Shown here in pieces: positions 1 through 11,844 of a stretch of 64,000 nucleotides of DNA. This stretch comes from Agapanthus africanus (lineage: Eukaryota > Streptophyta > Magnoliopsida > Asparagales > Amaryllidaceae): positions 164,643,911 through 164,707,910 of the forward strand of contig JASDDO010000014.1 in NCBI GenBank assembly GCA_030015575.1, in the 5' to 3' direction. Each line of letters opens with the position of its first letter. The stretch's first letter is position 1. A program made the translations under genes and the position numbers. The notes beneath the pieces are model-generated. The model was not told the origin of the DNA. It worked only from the letters and a program-made list of their open reading frames with translations, and ran no database searches.

Positions 1-29
1 CAAGCTTCACAGGCCCAGCAAAAAAGCCT

Positions 30-1200
30 GTGAATTCTAAAAGCTCGATCATTAAAAGACTGGCTCATGCTGCTCCCGAAACACCAAAAGATATTTCGCC
101 TTCAAGAAAGTCTATCTTCCACAGACTGACGCCAAATGCTCCTACTCTACCAAAGAAGTCAGTCTTCAAGCGACTGACACCTCCTGAAGTTCCAAAACCA
201 CACATGGAGCAAGTCTATAAGGCTTCCAAAGCCGAAGAAGTTCCTTCTTCAAGATGTTCTCGACGCCTTTACTGGCGTTGGCAAAGACAGGCTGGGGGCA
301 TCGTTCCATCAGTATCAACTCCACCTATACCAGCTATCGATGCAGCTGTCTCGACCAAAAACAGTTTCGAGCCGCTCAAAAGGGTTAGGTGAAACTTGTC
401 TATCGCCGTCTTAAAGAAGTCCCTACCACCAGCGGGGCATCAAATGAACAAAAGTCAAAGCTCAAGCCGCGGCTTTCCTCAACAATCTATAAGGTTTGTA
501 AGGAAGTTCATGGCTCTATCATTGCCAGCAGGCTATCTCCAAAGTCGGAGAAATTCAAGAACCAGCCAAAGGATGATGATTCAGTGCTCAAGCTCAAAGT
601 GCCTCTTCTTAAAAGGCAGTGGCCAGAAAGATCTCCATCGCCTAAGGCAAAATCTCCAAAGCTCTAAGCATGGGACCAAGGTGACTCACACTATGCGGAT
701 GATACACTTGAACAGAAGTGAAAACAACGCTTCCACAAGTGATAGACCCCATACTCTGTCCCTGACTGCAGCCCAAAAACATCAGCAAATGCAAGAGATA
801 GCCGCCCAAGCAGCATCACTTGTCAGTCCACCACCTGAAGTGCACCCGGAAGACGAGCAAGAAAATCCAGAAGTACAAGATTCTGATGTTGAATCTTTGA
901 AACACGCTCTTGGAAAGAAAGAGAAAGAAGTGGCGGAAATGATCACCAATATAAACAACATGGACCTCTTCCTGCAGCAAATGTATGGGATAATGTCTCA
1001 GTCGTTAGAGCCACCGGCAGAAGATCTTTCAGTGGCCCCCGATAATGAGAAAGGGGAGGCTACAAGTCCTTCCTAAGCCCCTTCATCATTGAATGACGAT
1101 ATGATCTCGAAGGCGTATCTCAATGAGTACATCGCCCAGCAGATCAAATTCTACTCTGCTCGTGAAGCAGCTGCCAAACTGGTCAAAACAGATTGACCAT
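30..1200 (+). pseudogene. Gag N-terminal region of Tat-like gypsy element A (decayed)
   Basis: This is the upstream part of the Gag polyprotein of a Ty3/gypsy retrotransposon whose 5' end lies outside the window. The first frame (30-392) has two copies of an S-[IV]-F-[HK]-R-L-T-P motif, and KLVYRRL follows after a frame change near 390. Repeated motifs of this kind are common in plant Tat-type polyproteins, as far as I recall. A second frame change near 665 leads to a Glu-rich, partly coiled-coil stretch (about 760-1060, with ESLKHALGKKEKEVAEM). Its layout matches the Gag of element F (minus strand, 55650-56327), which also has an acidic linker and a KDKEMA helix before the Gag core. In-frame stops lie at 1074 and near 1192. 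No start can be chosen because the reading is broken and the upstream sequence is missing. Confidence 0.7.
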
Positions 1201-1272
1201 ATCCAGCATACTACGGCCAAAAGCGATCTCCATTAGAATATTCAACATATTCAAGGGAACGAGGAACCTCTA

Positions 1273-1306
1273 TTAGCACATTGTACAGCTTAAAGCAATG
1301 TGCTAA
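1273..1306. repeat. Short perfect inverted repeat in element A
   Basis: TTAGCACATTG at 1273-1283 is matched by its reverse complement CAATGTGCTAA at 1296-1306, with a 12-base loop. It lies in the damaged linker before the Gag core. No function is evident and it may be chance or a small local insertion. Confidence 0.55.
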
Positions 1307-1359
1307 TACACTAGAGAGGATGATAAGTTACTCCTTCGATAGTTCGTCAGTAGCCTGGC

Positions 1360-2110
1360 AGAAACGGCTTTTGAATGGTACTCAGAGCTTCCAAATGACT
1401 CCGTAGAGAGCTTCGCAGATATGGAGCTGCTGTTCACACAGAGATTTGCTAGTGCGAGTGAGCGCATCACTATCTCCGCTCTGATCAATGAAAAGAGGAG
1501 ATCGAACGAAACATTGGTCCAGTATGACATTCGATGGAGAAATCTTGCATTAAAGTGCGAGAAATCGATCGCTGAAACTCCAGCCGTAGGAATGTTTATA
1601 GGCACCTTAGATCTGCAATCGAATGTTAATCTGTTTTTGTCTTTTGCCAAACCAAACACATATCGAGAGCTATTTGACAAGATGGTCCAATTGGAGCGAA
1701 TCGACCAGATCTCTTCCTCTACGGAATGGGAATCTCAAAACAGCAAAGGAAAGAACAAAGCAGTGTTTGTCGCCAATGCTCAGCAACAAGTCAGATACAA
1801 ATCACCTGTCCGTCAGAATAACAATCTTTCGGGTCCCATCCTTGAAGAGAAGTTGGGATGCGAATATTCCTTTCCCCGTGACAAGACGAAAAAGCTATTC
1901 GAACTTTCCATGAAGAACTGTATGTTGTCGCTGTCTGAACTGCGGTGACCAGCTCAAGCAAATGCGACCCTAAATACTGCCCATACCTTTGGGTTGTAAG
2001 TCACCCGATTAAAAACTGCTTCGTATTCAAGAACTGGGTCGAAAATCAGTATAAGTAGGACAAAATCATGCTGACGGACAGCTGGAAGGTGGATCCGCTG
2101 CAAAACCATA
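1360..2110 (+). pseudogene. Gag core and C/H-rich tail of Tat-like element A
   Basis: This is the core Gag (retrotrans_gag) domain, which forms the particle that packages the element's RNA. The frame reads WYSELPNDSVESFADMELLF at about 1368, then a helical segment with ITISALINEKRRSNETL and YDIRWRNLALKCEKSI, the usual order in plant gypsy Gags. It ends at 1948. A shifted frame (about 1951-2058) adds CDPKYCPY, SHPIKNC and FVFKNWVENQY, a Cys/His tail in place of a CCHC knuckle. The same tail occurs in element F (minus strand, about 54260) and again downstream in this element near 13390. The CACTA transposon starts at 2129, just after this tail, so Gag and pol are now 10.4 kb apart. Confidence 0.85.
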
Positions 2111-2128
2111 TCACACATAGCAGATACG

Positions 2129-2300
2129 CACTATAAGAAAAAATGACTTATTTCGTCGGGTTATTTATTCCGTAGGCTAAAAGCTGACGGAATAAATGTA
2201 CAACCCAATGAAATATCGCTTAAACAATCCAAATAGGGGCCCCAGAATTTTTAATAATTTTATTAAGTTATTTTGTCAGCTATCACCCGACGGAATAACT
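2129..2300. repeat. CACTA left terminal and subterminal repeats
   Basis: The terminal inverted repeat is followed by TTATTTCGTCGG, TTATTCCGTAGG, GACGGAATAAATG and, at 2287-2298, CCCGACGGAATA. These repeat a GACGGAATAA-type motif on both strands. In En/Spm relatives such subterminal motifs bind the small TnpA-like protein; that role is inferred here. Confidence 0.8.
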
Positions 2301-2304
2301 TAAT

Positions 2305-2314
2305 AAATATAAAA
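2305..2314 (+). promoter_or_regulatory. Possible TATA box of the CACTA transcript
   Basis: AAATATAAAAG lies just inside the left subterminal repeats. It is followed by a pyrimidine-rich, leader-like stretch (2325-2620) ending in a possible splice donor near 2611 (GTAGGTATG). The position fits the promoter of an En/Spm-type element, but this is a sequence match only. Confidence 0.4.
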
Positions 2315-2744
2315 GCCCCTGAGCCCGATCTCTCTTCTTATTTCTTCCCAAATCCAAGCCAAAAAACCTAGACCCTCCGCTCCTCTCCTCCTATGCTCCG
2401 ATTGCCCCTCCCCCCGTAACCGGTGACAGGACCCACCGCTCTTCCTCTCCTCCAACGGTAAGCTCCTCTTTCTCTGCAACCCTTTCGCTCTCACTCTCAC
2501 TCACAGTTTCTCCCCTCTCTCTTCCACGCAGTGGTTGTCATTCAAGATCGTCTCCGGTGAAGAGCCGTCGTCGAAGCTTCCCTATTTGTGCCCAACCCCT
2601 TCGACAGTAGGTATGTAAAATTTGTTTAATTTTAAATTTCTTGTTTAATTTTTAATTTTTTGTAAATTGGGTAAAATTGTGTTAATGTTGTTGTTTTTGA
2701 TGTCGATGTTATCAATGTTGTTGTTATTGATGATGTTGTTCTTG

Positions 2745-2885
2745 ATGGGTTAGGGAAGGTTTGGGTTGGGGGTTAGGTTTAAGGTTTTAATGTTAGGGTT
2801 AGGGTTAAAGTTGGGTTAGGGGTTAGGGTTTAGTGTTAGTGTTAGGGTTAGGCTTAGGGTTGGGGTAGGGTTAGGGTTAGGGTAT
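2745..2885 (+). repeat. Degenerate TTAGGG-type repeat
   Basis: About 140 bp of imperfect GTTAGG, TTAGGG and GGTTTAGTG units, with several runs of GTTAGGGTTAGGG. The unit is closer to TTAGGG than to the common plant telomere unit TTTAGGG. It sits inside the CACTA element rather than at a chromosome end. Confidence 0.8.
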
Positions 2886-3200
2886 TTTAGCTAATTTTTC
2901 TAGGTAGTTTATTGAAAATCAACAATATTTAAGGGCATTTAAGTGAAATTGCAACACTAGTTGAGGGTATTTTAGTTAAATTTATAGTAATTTAGTTAAT
3001 TTAAGAAGATGGTTTGTTCTTTAAATTTGTTAAGGTAGTTTAGTGAAAACCCAATAAGTTAAGCGTATTTTAGTGTAAATTAGTAAAATTGAAGAAATTG
3101 ATTGCTTAGGAAAAATTTTATGGTAGTTTAGTGAGAAAAAAAATAGCAAAAGGTAGATTATGGAGAAATATTTTAGGTATTTTACAATAATTTAGTAAAT

Positions 3201-3275
3201 GTGTCTATGTGTGTGTTTGTATGCTTGTGTGTGTATGTGTATGCTTGTGTGTGTATGTGTGTATATGTGTGTGCA
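3201..3275 (+). repeat. TG/TATG microsatellite
   Basis: Alternating GTGTGTATGTGTATGCTTGT units give a simple purine-pyrimidine tract. No other function is seen. Confidence 0.8.
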
Positions 3276-3503
3276 TGCGAATAAGTTTACTTCTTATCAT
3301 TGAGGATCTCACATTCAAAAAATCGAAATGCGCTTTAAAACCCGTTTATCAGTTATATACGCAACGGTCTCCATCGTGACATAAAACCACGTTATGGTTG
3401 TCAAAACTAAGCGTTTAATCAGTTGTTTCTGCAACTGTCATGTAGTTTATGTGACGAGAAAACTGGTCGTACTATAACCGATAGATTTGTCCAGTGTGGA
3501 CAA

Positions 3504-3761
3504 GTTAAGAATTTATAATGCAAACACACCCTACATTTGTGTTTTCATTCGATTCGAGATTAGTTTCGTCGGCATCTTTTCGCTGGTTCTCCGTGTAGAA
3601 ATATAGACAAGATGATTATTTCATTGTTGATATTCAACATTGAAATGATTATCATCCCTTCTATTGTAGTGTACTCGGAGAACAACGATGAGATACTGCC
3701 GAAATTTTCTCGAAACAAATAAAAGCACAAACGCAGGGGTGTATGCGTTATAAATTCTTAA
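3504..3761. repeat. Long foldback (about 125-nt arms) upstream of the transposase gene
   Basis: The sequence from GTTAAGAATTTATAATGC (3504) pairs with the reverse complement of the segment ending GCGTTATAAATTCTTAA (3761). The turn is at about 3631. Arms match along nearly their whole length with small mismatches, for example GGTTCTCCG against CGGAGAACA and GATGATTATTTCA against TGAAATGATTATCATC. It could be a foldback MITE or a long hairpin transcript. Confidence 0.85.
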
Positions 3762-3912
3762 TGAGATAGAAGTCTTACCCCCGACAGTCGATGTGATGAA
3801 TTGATAGATTAAACTGAAAAATTAAACCATAATTATAATCATAAAATAAATGACTAATTGCGTAATACATGATGTCAGATATCAGATAGTAATGGATAGG
3901 AGTTGGATGTAG

Positions 3913-5730
3913 GTGTCCAAATTTAGTGATGAATACAAGGCCTGCGTCGAAGACTTGATGGAATTTGCATTGAGGGATCGATCTCCTGAAGAATTGATTT
4001 CGTGTCCGTGTAAAAAGTGTCATAACGACTACGACCTCCGTCGAGATATAGTGTATGAACATCTATTGAAAAATAAGATTTCTCCTAGGTATACAAAATG
4101 GACGTACCACAGAGAAGCGGGACCGATTGTCGACATGTCTACGAGTCGTTGGATTAGGAAAATGATCCTTGTCTTACGAATTATAGGGACACCGGTTTGA
4201 ATAGTATGTTGGACGAGCTCCGAACCGGCATGCATCCTGATCATGATATTGTTCCTAAACCTAATGTCAGAGAGGAAGATATCCGTAATCTCTCTGATGC
4301 AGAATCAGAAAAATATATGAAGTATTTGGATGATACAAATATAACCCTTTTTGAAGGCGCAAACATCTCTAAATTGGGTTAGATTGTCAAAATGTTTCAT
4401 CTCAAATGACAGAATAATTGGACTAACAAGTATTTTGATCATTTTCTTGAGGTGAAAAGGGAGACTTACCCTAAAGCGCTTCTGCCGGAAAATTTCACAG
4501 AGACGAAGAAGAACTTGAATGATATGGGTTTCAGTTATGAGAAAATCGACTCGTGTCCAAACGATTGCATGTTATACTGTACAGAGGAGGATAATAAGTT
4601 GGATAACTGTAGAACTTGCAACTTATTTAGGTGGATCGTCCTTCGAAGAGATAACAGTGAAGATGAGTCTACACTCGATAATCCTATATGGATTCCGGCA
4701 AAAAAATTGCGATAGTTCTCAATCAAGCAAAAATTTCGGCGTTTATTTCTGTCAACCAAAACTACTGATAACATGTCATGGCATGCAAATGGTCGCACTA
4801 AGGACGGATTCTTGCGGCATCCAGCCGATGGTGAAGAGTGGAAATGCTTTGATGCCCTTTATAAATATTTTGTTGCAGATTCCCGTAATATCAGGCTTGG
4901 TTTATCTACAGATAACATGGAGCTGTTCAGCTACAATGCAATTCACAGTATATGGCATGTTACACTTGTTGTCTATAATCTACCTCCATGGATGAGTATG
5001 AAGTATTCCTACACACAGATGCTCATATTGATCCCTGGAAGTACTCCTCATTCAAATAACATCGATGTAAACTTGAGACCGTTGATTGAGGAACTGAAGG
5101 AGTTGTGGGAGCCAAGTATATAGGTATACGATTCCCACAAGAATGAGACATTGACACTTCGGGCGGCGCTCTTGTAGACAATTAACGATTTTCTAGCATA
5201 CATTATGTTGTCTGGATGGAGCACTAAAGGTTACAAAGCTTGGTTGGTATGTCTAGAGGAAACTGTTTGTAATCCTAAAGTAGTTTCACGCAAGATCATG
5301 TGCTACATAGGTCACCATCGATGGTTGGATATAAACCGCCCATATCGTCGTAATTGCAGAAGTTCAATGGTAAAGAAGAGCATATGCGTACCCCCACATG
5401 AGCCGATGGGTTTGAAGTTGTGGGAGGCCACACAAGGTTTCAATAATGTTGTTTTCGGGAGAACGACAGAATATACAATTCCACGGGTTGTTAGCCATCA
5501 CAGGAGGAAGAATCCCATTTTCAATGAGCTAGTATATTGGCGTGATCTTAATCTACGTCATAACTCAGACTTTGTGCACATCGAGAAGAACGTATGCAAG
5601 CTACTCCTTAATACCTTATTGAATGTGAAATCCAAATCTAAGGATACACTTGCGGTTCAACAATGGTACCTACAGAAAAGGTTGCATCCTGAATTGCACC
5701 CTCGAGAAGCGGGGAATGGTAGATGGTCAG
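3913..5730 (+). pseudogene. CACTA Tnp2-type transposase, N-terminal and central part
   Basis: This is the first half of the DDE-type transposase that cuts and moves the element. Residues encoded at 3913-4200 match the transposase-associated N-terminal domain, with CPCKKCHN and a YTKW motif near 4090. From about 4740 the transposase_21 domain follows: MSWHANGRTKDGFLRHPADG (4773), SRNIRLGLSTDN, YNLPPWMSMK, IDVNLRPLIEELKELW, LSGWSTKGYKAW, and finally LRHNSDFVHIEKNVCKLLLN near 5570. The reading is broken by stops or frameshifts near 4160, 4381, 4713 and 5121. At 5731 it is cut by a copia solo LTR and resumes at 7829. The reading start is the first in-frame Met at 3913, which the domain match supports. 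Confidence 0.9.
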
Positions 5731-7828
5731 TGTAAGTGCACGGCGGTGTCCCGGCCGTCAATCAGACGCCGGAATGTGGAAACGAAACTTTTCTAAAAAT
5801 TAGAAACCAGCACCACCGCGCACAAAAATCCCGGATCGGGCCATTAACCTAACGCTAGCAAATACGAGAAAGGGTAGAGTGCTATACCGAGCGATCCGTG
5901 TCCTTCGGTCTTCGGCCTCCACTCCGATCTCCTCGCGGAATCTCCGGTCTTTATCTCCTCGTCGGAACGGGCACCACATAGCCGGGTTCTTTTACGGGCT
6001 TCCACCTCTGGACCGAGGCAACTCAGGCACGAAGCTGGCGAGTCGACGTGCCCAAGGGTGCTGTAGATGAAGTGTAGAAAACCATTGTCTGTTTTGGGGT
6101 GAAGTTGCCTTTTGAGGAGGTGAAGAAAGAACTATGAAATGGAACTCTCTTTGTAGGATGAATGAAAAATGAGATGAACATTTTTGCCACCACCAAAAAT
6201 CAACCTCTCCTCTCCCCTAGATGTCGCCGGCCCCTTAAAGAAAATGGTGGAGCCAAAAAAAAACAAGAGAAGAAAATGAATGAATATATGAAGAAAATGT
6301 TCACACCAATTTCAACCTCACATCCATTCCAAACCCCTCACCATAAATGCAAAGGAAAAGACTTAAAAAGAATCTCAAGATGCTAGTCATATCATAATTC
6401 CTCATTTACAAAAGACCCCCTCCACAATTGGTAATTTGCACAACTTCAAATAACCCCCTCCATCGGAAAGATCCGGCCGTGAAGGAACAAAGGAAAACTG
6501 GCCGGAACGGAATGCAAACTGGCAACTTCAGAAAACTGATCTCATAATAAATTACAGGAAAACCCCGCGACTGTATATACATACCCGCATTTGTATTCCT
6601 ACTGAATACAAATGCAAAGAGACAAAATCTACACTGTACAATACTAGGATCTGGCTTAAACCAAAGCCTGCTAGTAAAATCCGTCCGATCACGATTCGTG
6701 CAATACTGCACGTATCTGATCGAACCCTGCCATATCTCCATACGGCCTCTACAGCGTTTTGCCCGAAACTTGAGAAACTGGTCTGTGGAGGACTCTAAAG
6801 ACTCGTCAATACTTTGGTTGTGGATTTAACCACTAGCACGTCAGAGATACTAGCCTATACGTAATGGGCTACCAGGTATTGACTAAAAGGGACGTCGATG
6901 AGCGAACTCATCCTGACACCCTACTGAGCCTATCAGTGATAATATCCGTACAGTCCAGTCCGTTCGTCTATGAGCATCGCATGGCGGGCCTAGGGGGTTG
7001 GTAAAAGTCAGACCCCCAAAAGCGGTACAAGTCGTGTCGGAGTATAGTCCAGAACACCCTGAGATACTACTGGAATACCTACCAATAAATCTCCTGCCTC
7101 GGCCGAGGGCTTTATGAAATGGCTCTCCTAGACACAGCGCGACCTCACCCCCAATACCGAGAGAGACGAACCCCTACAGATCCGCTCACTGCCTCCATGT
7201 GGCTCAGGACTGTACCCAACTAAAACCTGTTTGCACGTCTTCTTTGAGCGTGGTAGGGTAGTAATCAAAGCACAGTGGGAACTCACACGAGACAAATGAC
7301 GATCTCAGGTCGATGAACTAACCTGTAAACATGTCACCAGGGAACTGCTATCTGACGTCAGGTATAAGACCAACTAGCATGTTCCCAGCGAGTCCTGTCC
7401 GGTGTACTCATAACCCAATGAGCACCTGTATACATCTTAGGTGAACTAACTGACACCAGTGGCTTGTGAGACCGGCCACCGCCCCTCGTCGGGGTCTCGA
7501 CTGTATACACTAGTCTACTCTGGAGTATCGATACCTTGTCTCGAAACTCCCACGACTAGCGACCTTTTAAGGATGTGCTTATAGACCCCAGCTCCTACGT
7601 ATATGATCGCCCTCATACTGCTGGTAGTCAAGCAAGAATCCTAGGGGCTCTATCAACGTGCAATAGTGACCTGTAAGGTCACCTAAAACAGTACACGATG
7701 ATAAAGATAAACCAGATAGCATACTATCATCTTGAGTAAGACTGTCCTACCGGTATAAGTCCTCCCTCAATCATTGCAGTCACGTGCCTGTGATCCAATA
7801 ATTGACTCTGAGGGCACTATCTCCAACA
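5731..7828 (-). mobile_element. Copia-type solo LTR in the CACTA transposase gene
   Basis: A single LTR of 2098 bp in minus orientation, with no coding sequence. On the minus strand it begins TGTTGGAGATAGTGCCCTC (7828) and ends GCCGTGCACTTACA (5731). The flanks are GTCAG (5726-5730) and GTCAA (7829-7833), a 5-bp target duplication with one G/A difference. The same LTR occurs in opposite orientation at 45798-47899 and a related one bounds copia element C. A solo LTR normally forms by recombination between the two LTRs of a full element. Short reading frames inside it are chance. Confidence 0.9.
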
Positions 7829-9679
7829 GTCAATTCCTGCAGCGAAGTATATGATGTCTATTAGCGAGAAGGGTGTTTTTTAAATCGTTTTAGAGCAAGT
7901 AAGGGTTCTTAACGGTTATTCATCAAATCTCTCCGAGTGCGTGGACATGAAACATAAAATCTTTCTCATCTTAAAAGTCATGATTTTCACATGACCATGT
8001 AGCAATTACTCCCCATTACAATTAGGACGTTAAAGGATGAGGATGTTGTCTCGGTTGTAACGGATCTTTATCATTGCTTCTGAGATTTAAGCTCCAAGGA
8101 ATATAGGGCAAATGATTTTAGAAATCTAGAGAACAAACTACTTATCATTCTTTGTAGATTGGAGATGTTGTTTCCGCCTACGCTTTTCACAATCATTTTG
8201 CATCTTACAGGTCTTACAAGAGAGTGGCGTTTAGGTGGACTTGTTAATTATCAGTGGATGTATCCATTCGAGAGGTAAGTAATGATTAAGAGTTTAATAT
8301 TTGAATTTAACTGTCGAATAATGTTTATCAAAATTCATCAATTGAACTTACCAAACACAGTTTTATTTTTAAGATAAAACGATATATACGAAATAAAGCT
8401 AGACCCGAAGGGTCGATTTCCGAAGGGTTTCTCGCCGAGAAATGCAGGACATTTTCTTTTATGTACCTTGAGGGGACCGGGACTATATTCAATAGGCAAG
8501 GCCGTAACGAGGATGTCATTGTTCATGAGAGACAAGGAACAATATCAGTCTTCCGTGGAGGCGGGAACATAATAAGTGCCGTGAAACATATCGCACTTCG
8601 TAGTATGGAGATTGACACAATACATAAATATGTATTATTTAACTCTGTCAAGGTCGACGTATTTCAAGAGTATGTATATAAACTATTACTTTTTTCAACT
8701 TATAAATATGAAATTATCTAACTGCATTATTTGTTTCATACTTAGTTTATAGAAAGCTCAATAGAGACTACCGAGGGGTCGCCTGCTACCGAGGCATATC
8801 GATAATGCTTTAAATTGAGAATTTGCGACATGGTTTAACCATTTTGTAAGTTTATCATTGAAATATAATTCATTTCTTATCCCTTAAACTAAATACGATT
8901 TTTTCTAATACTTATCGTGCCTTATTAGGTTCATACAGTCGTAGATGCCAACATAATATATAATTTAAAAATACTTGTCTCTGAACCAGATCCATTAGTT
9001 GAGCGTCTTACTAGTTATGTAGTTAATAGATATAGATTTCATACAGAAGATAGAGATGCACGTAGAAAGTTCCAAAACTGCGATGTTTTTTGACATTAAC
9101 AACAAGAGGTTACGCATCATCAAGAGATATCATTCCAACCACGGGACAACTTGACTAATGCGGTGTGCTGCAAGATATTGTGCAGGTATGTTATCATGCA
9201 TACAGAGTTGCCCTATTCAAGTGTCTCTGGTATGATACCAAGATCGATGGATGAGGATACAAAGTAGAAAACGGGCTACTCCTACTAAATTCTTCAATAC
9301 CCGCGTTCACGAATGAACCTTACATATTAGCGAGTCAAGCACGTCACTGTTTTTATGTAGAGGACCGTAGGGATGTTGTCTGGCATGTTGCTATCAGAAC
9401 AAATCCACGAGACTATTTTAACATGGGAATTCTGATGATGAAAATCTTGAAATTAGCTGCCCAAGCATGCCAGTCAAACCATTACAAGACCTGACCCCGG
9501 ATATCGACAACGTTATACTTTCAAGGGCTAACATAATTCCAGAGATTGTTCTAGAAGACAGATCATCAAGATCAACTGTCTGTAGACGAAAACGAACAAC
9601 GCATGTACCAGACCAATTCATCGACGACTCCGAGCAAAATTTAGCGAGTGAGAGCAACGCTACCGAAGATGATGATTAA
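7829..9679 (+). pseudogene. CACTA Tnp2-type transposase, C-terminal part
   Basis: The transposase continues directly after the solo LTR, at SISEKGVF. It then reads GYSSNLSECVDMKH and a DUF4218-like region with QLEMLFPPTLFTIILHLT-type residues and GGLVNYQWMYPFER at 8235-8274. A GT at 8276 and an acceptor-like site near 8345 suggest an intron, after which NKARPEGSISEGFLAEK and YLEGTGTIFNRQGRNEDV follow. Further intron-like gaps lie near 8672-8750 and 8846-8930. From about 9180 a DUF4216-like tail appears (LASQARHCFYVEDRRDVVWH-type residues, shifted by stops), ending in a basic and acidic tail with RRKRTTHVPDQFIDDSEQN and a stop at 9677. Several frames are needed, so it is inactive as read. Confidence 0.82.
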
Positions 9680-9949
9680 CATTAAATTTTAGTTAACTTT
9701 TTGTAATATTCATAATCATGTATACAATTTAAAAGTTTAGTTTATCGCATTTTTCTTTCATCTACAGCTATGTAATTTGTTTAACTGTTTAATTTTCTTA
9801 ACAGTTCATTTCATCTAAATTTATATAATTTGCTTAAAGCTTTAATTTGCTTAATTGTTCATTTCATCTACAACAATATAATTTTGCTTACATGTTTCTT
9901 GAAATTGTTACTGTATTTGTCTGTTGCATTAGTTCATTTCTCAGGATAA
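9680..9949 (+). other. Intergenic AT-rich spacer between the two CACTA genes
   Basis: AT-rich sequence with three loose repeats of TTCATTTCATCTA-AATATAATTTGCTT type. No coding signal. Confidence 0.5.
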
Positions 9950-11830
9950 GACCTCTAATTCTCATGGGGCTCGTGGACGTGGACGGACTGAAGGGGACGT
10001 AGGAGCTAGTTCCTCCAGTTCCACGGGCTGTGGCCGAGGACGTGTTGAGGGAGACCCCGGAGCCAATTCCTCCAGTTCTACGGGCCATGGCTGTGGCCGT
10101 GGTACCCACACAAGCAAATGATGTATAGGCTTGTCCTTGAGATGGCTTGAAGATCGATATGCACTTTTTAGCAAACAGGGATTTTGTTGAACCCGGGGCG
10201 AAAGAACTGAAGAAATTTTGTGTCTCGATCTGCAATAATGAGAAGCGCATACCATTTTTGGATGGAGCCAATTACGTTGTAGTGGACTGGACGTCGAGGG
10301 ATTTAGAGGACAAGAACCAAGTTGGGTTAGATGAGATCTTCGTAAGCTTATATAATTAAACATTCGTACGTTTATTACTTTCGCATATATATGTTTGACT
10401 CCAATTCTTTGTAGGCGTGCTTCTCCTTAGTATGGTGGATAGACAGCTCCCCCGTCCCTCTACACGTGGTTCAGGGCCGATTATTCATATACTTGTCGAA
10501 GAGTTGGCAAGATCAGAAACACTTCGTATGCAAAAAATAGAGGAATACCGCCACCGATAAGGAGAAATGGACGGTGAAGACCCTGCATTGGACTGACAAG
10601 TATTGGGCCGTTATGATCGATCACTTCCAGTCGCCCGAGTTTTTGGTTCGTATATTGCCGAAAACTTTAATAGCGGTAGATATTAATTCAATATTAACAT
10701 GACACTGAACAACATATCTAAATGACAGGCGAGGAGCGATCAGGGATCCGCGACGCAGAGGCACAACCGTGATCAATGGTTGGGCGGAAGGATGAACTCC
10801 TCCCAGTATGTAGTTGCTCATGTAAGAACACTATGTTTTCTTAATTTGTCGTCTTTAATTTCTAAACTTGATATAAATTAAATTCATTGATCTAAATGAT
10901 AGACGAGGCAGACAGGAGAAATGCCCAGTCGCGTTGATCTTTTACATATGGGGTTTGCGTATAAGTCCAGCTGTCCCACCTCACAGGAGGCGACTGAGCA
11001 TTATGTAAGTATGCTCCTATAAAATCTGTTTATACAATTTTAACTGTAATTGTGGTCAATGTAACTCTTCGTTGTAAGAAAAACGTAAATCTAAGAGACT
11101 GCAATCGAAACGAATATAAACCATAAATTTAACTCCTTAATATATAAGAGACCGAAACCAAAACGAATTCTTGAACCTTGGTTCATATTGTAATTTCCCG
11201 TAGCAACGGATGAGTGGTGAGATTGAGCAGCAGAGAGTTACATTTGTTGCAACGCACCATCGAAAGCCTACAGATGTGGAGCTTCATATGATTAATGAGG
11301 AGGTCTTTCAGCTATACAACCCGGACCGACACGGGAGTGTTCATATGAGCGGCCAAGGTATGACGCCTACGGTATATCGTGCCCATCCCAGTCCGAGTTT
11401 GCATTCTCCTTACGCACGCCCGGGGATATTCATTCAGGAGCCTGCGGCACCCGCGCCCGCTGCAACCCCATCTCCCTCTCTATCTACCTTGATATATCAC
11501 TCGGACGGCTCTCCATATACCCCCGCCGGTGATCGAACACACGTTTTCTCAACTCCTACATCTTCATCTGCGTCGGCTTCGGTTTCATCCAGGCGTTTGA
11601 GCCAAGCAGAAGCCCTAGCCTATATGGAGACGAGGAGAAGGATGATTCAGAGGCTAGTACAATTAGGCAAGGAGATATCGGATGTAAGTTTAATTGATAA
11701 TCTTTATTTTCAATGCAACCTTCATATAATTATCATGTATATCTGTTTCTAATACTTGTATATTTATAACACTGTAGGAGATACTCGATTTCAGCGACTA
11801 TCCTGATGCTCTCCTGATAGCGGCAGTGTC
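9950..11830 (+). pseudogene. Second CACTA gene (TnpA/TNP1-like, spliced)
   Basis: A plus-strand gene with a regular exon pattern. The first exon has a Gly/Arg/Ser-rich stretch (9960-10120) and the segment LANRDFVEPGAKELKKF, then RIPFLDGANYVVVDWTSRDL, ending at 10341. Likely GT-AG introns are 10342-10414, 10646-10728, 10822-10902, 11005-11203 and 11684-11777. The fifth exon (11204-11683) is a clean 160-codon frame: an acidic helix with HRKPTDVELHMINEE, a Pro/Ser-rich linker, and a predicted coiled coil (SQAEALAYMETRRRMIQRL). This resembles the plant Ptta/En/Spm transposase_24 family, which acts as the small DNA-binding partner of Tnp2. Exon 2 carries an in-frame TAG near 10537, so it is broken or misread there. 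The product name is inferred from layout and position. Confidence 0.65.
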
Positions 11831-11844
11831 CGTGGTGAGCTTAT

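Larger units (their letters stand above)
2620..3500 (+). other. Non-coding intron-like stretch of the CACTA element
   Basis: This is AT-rich sequence between the leader and the transposase gene with no coding potential. It contains the telomere-like block at 2745-2885 and a TG/TATG microsatellite near 3200-3275. It probably represents a long 5' intron. Confidence 0.45.

Noticed and set aside
2745-2885. A real chromosome end or telomere
   Set aside because: The block is short, degenerate and lies inside a CACTA element with sequence continuing on both sides.
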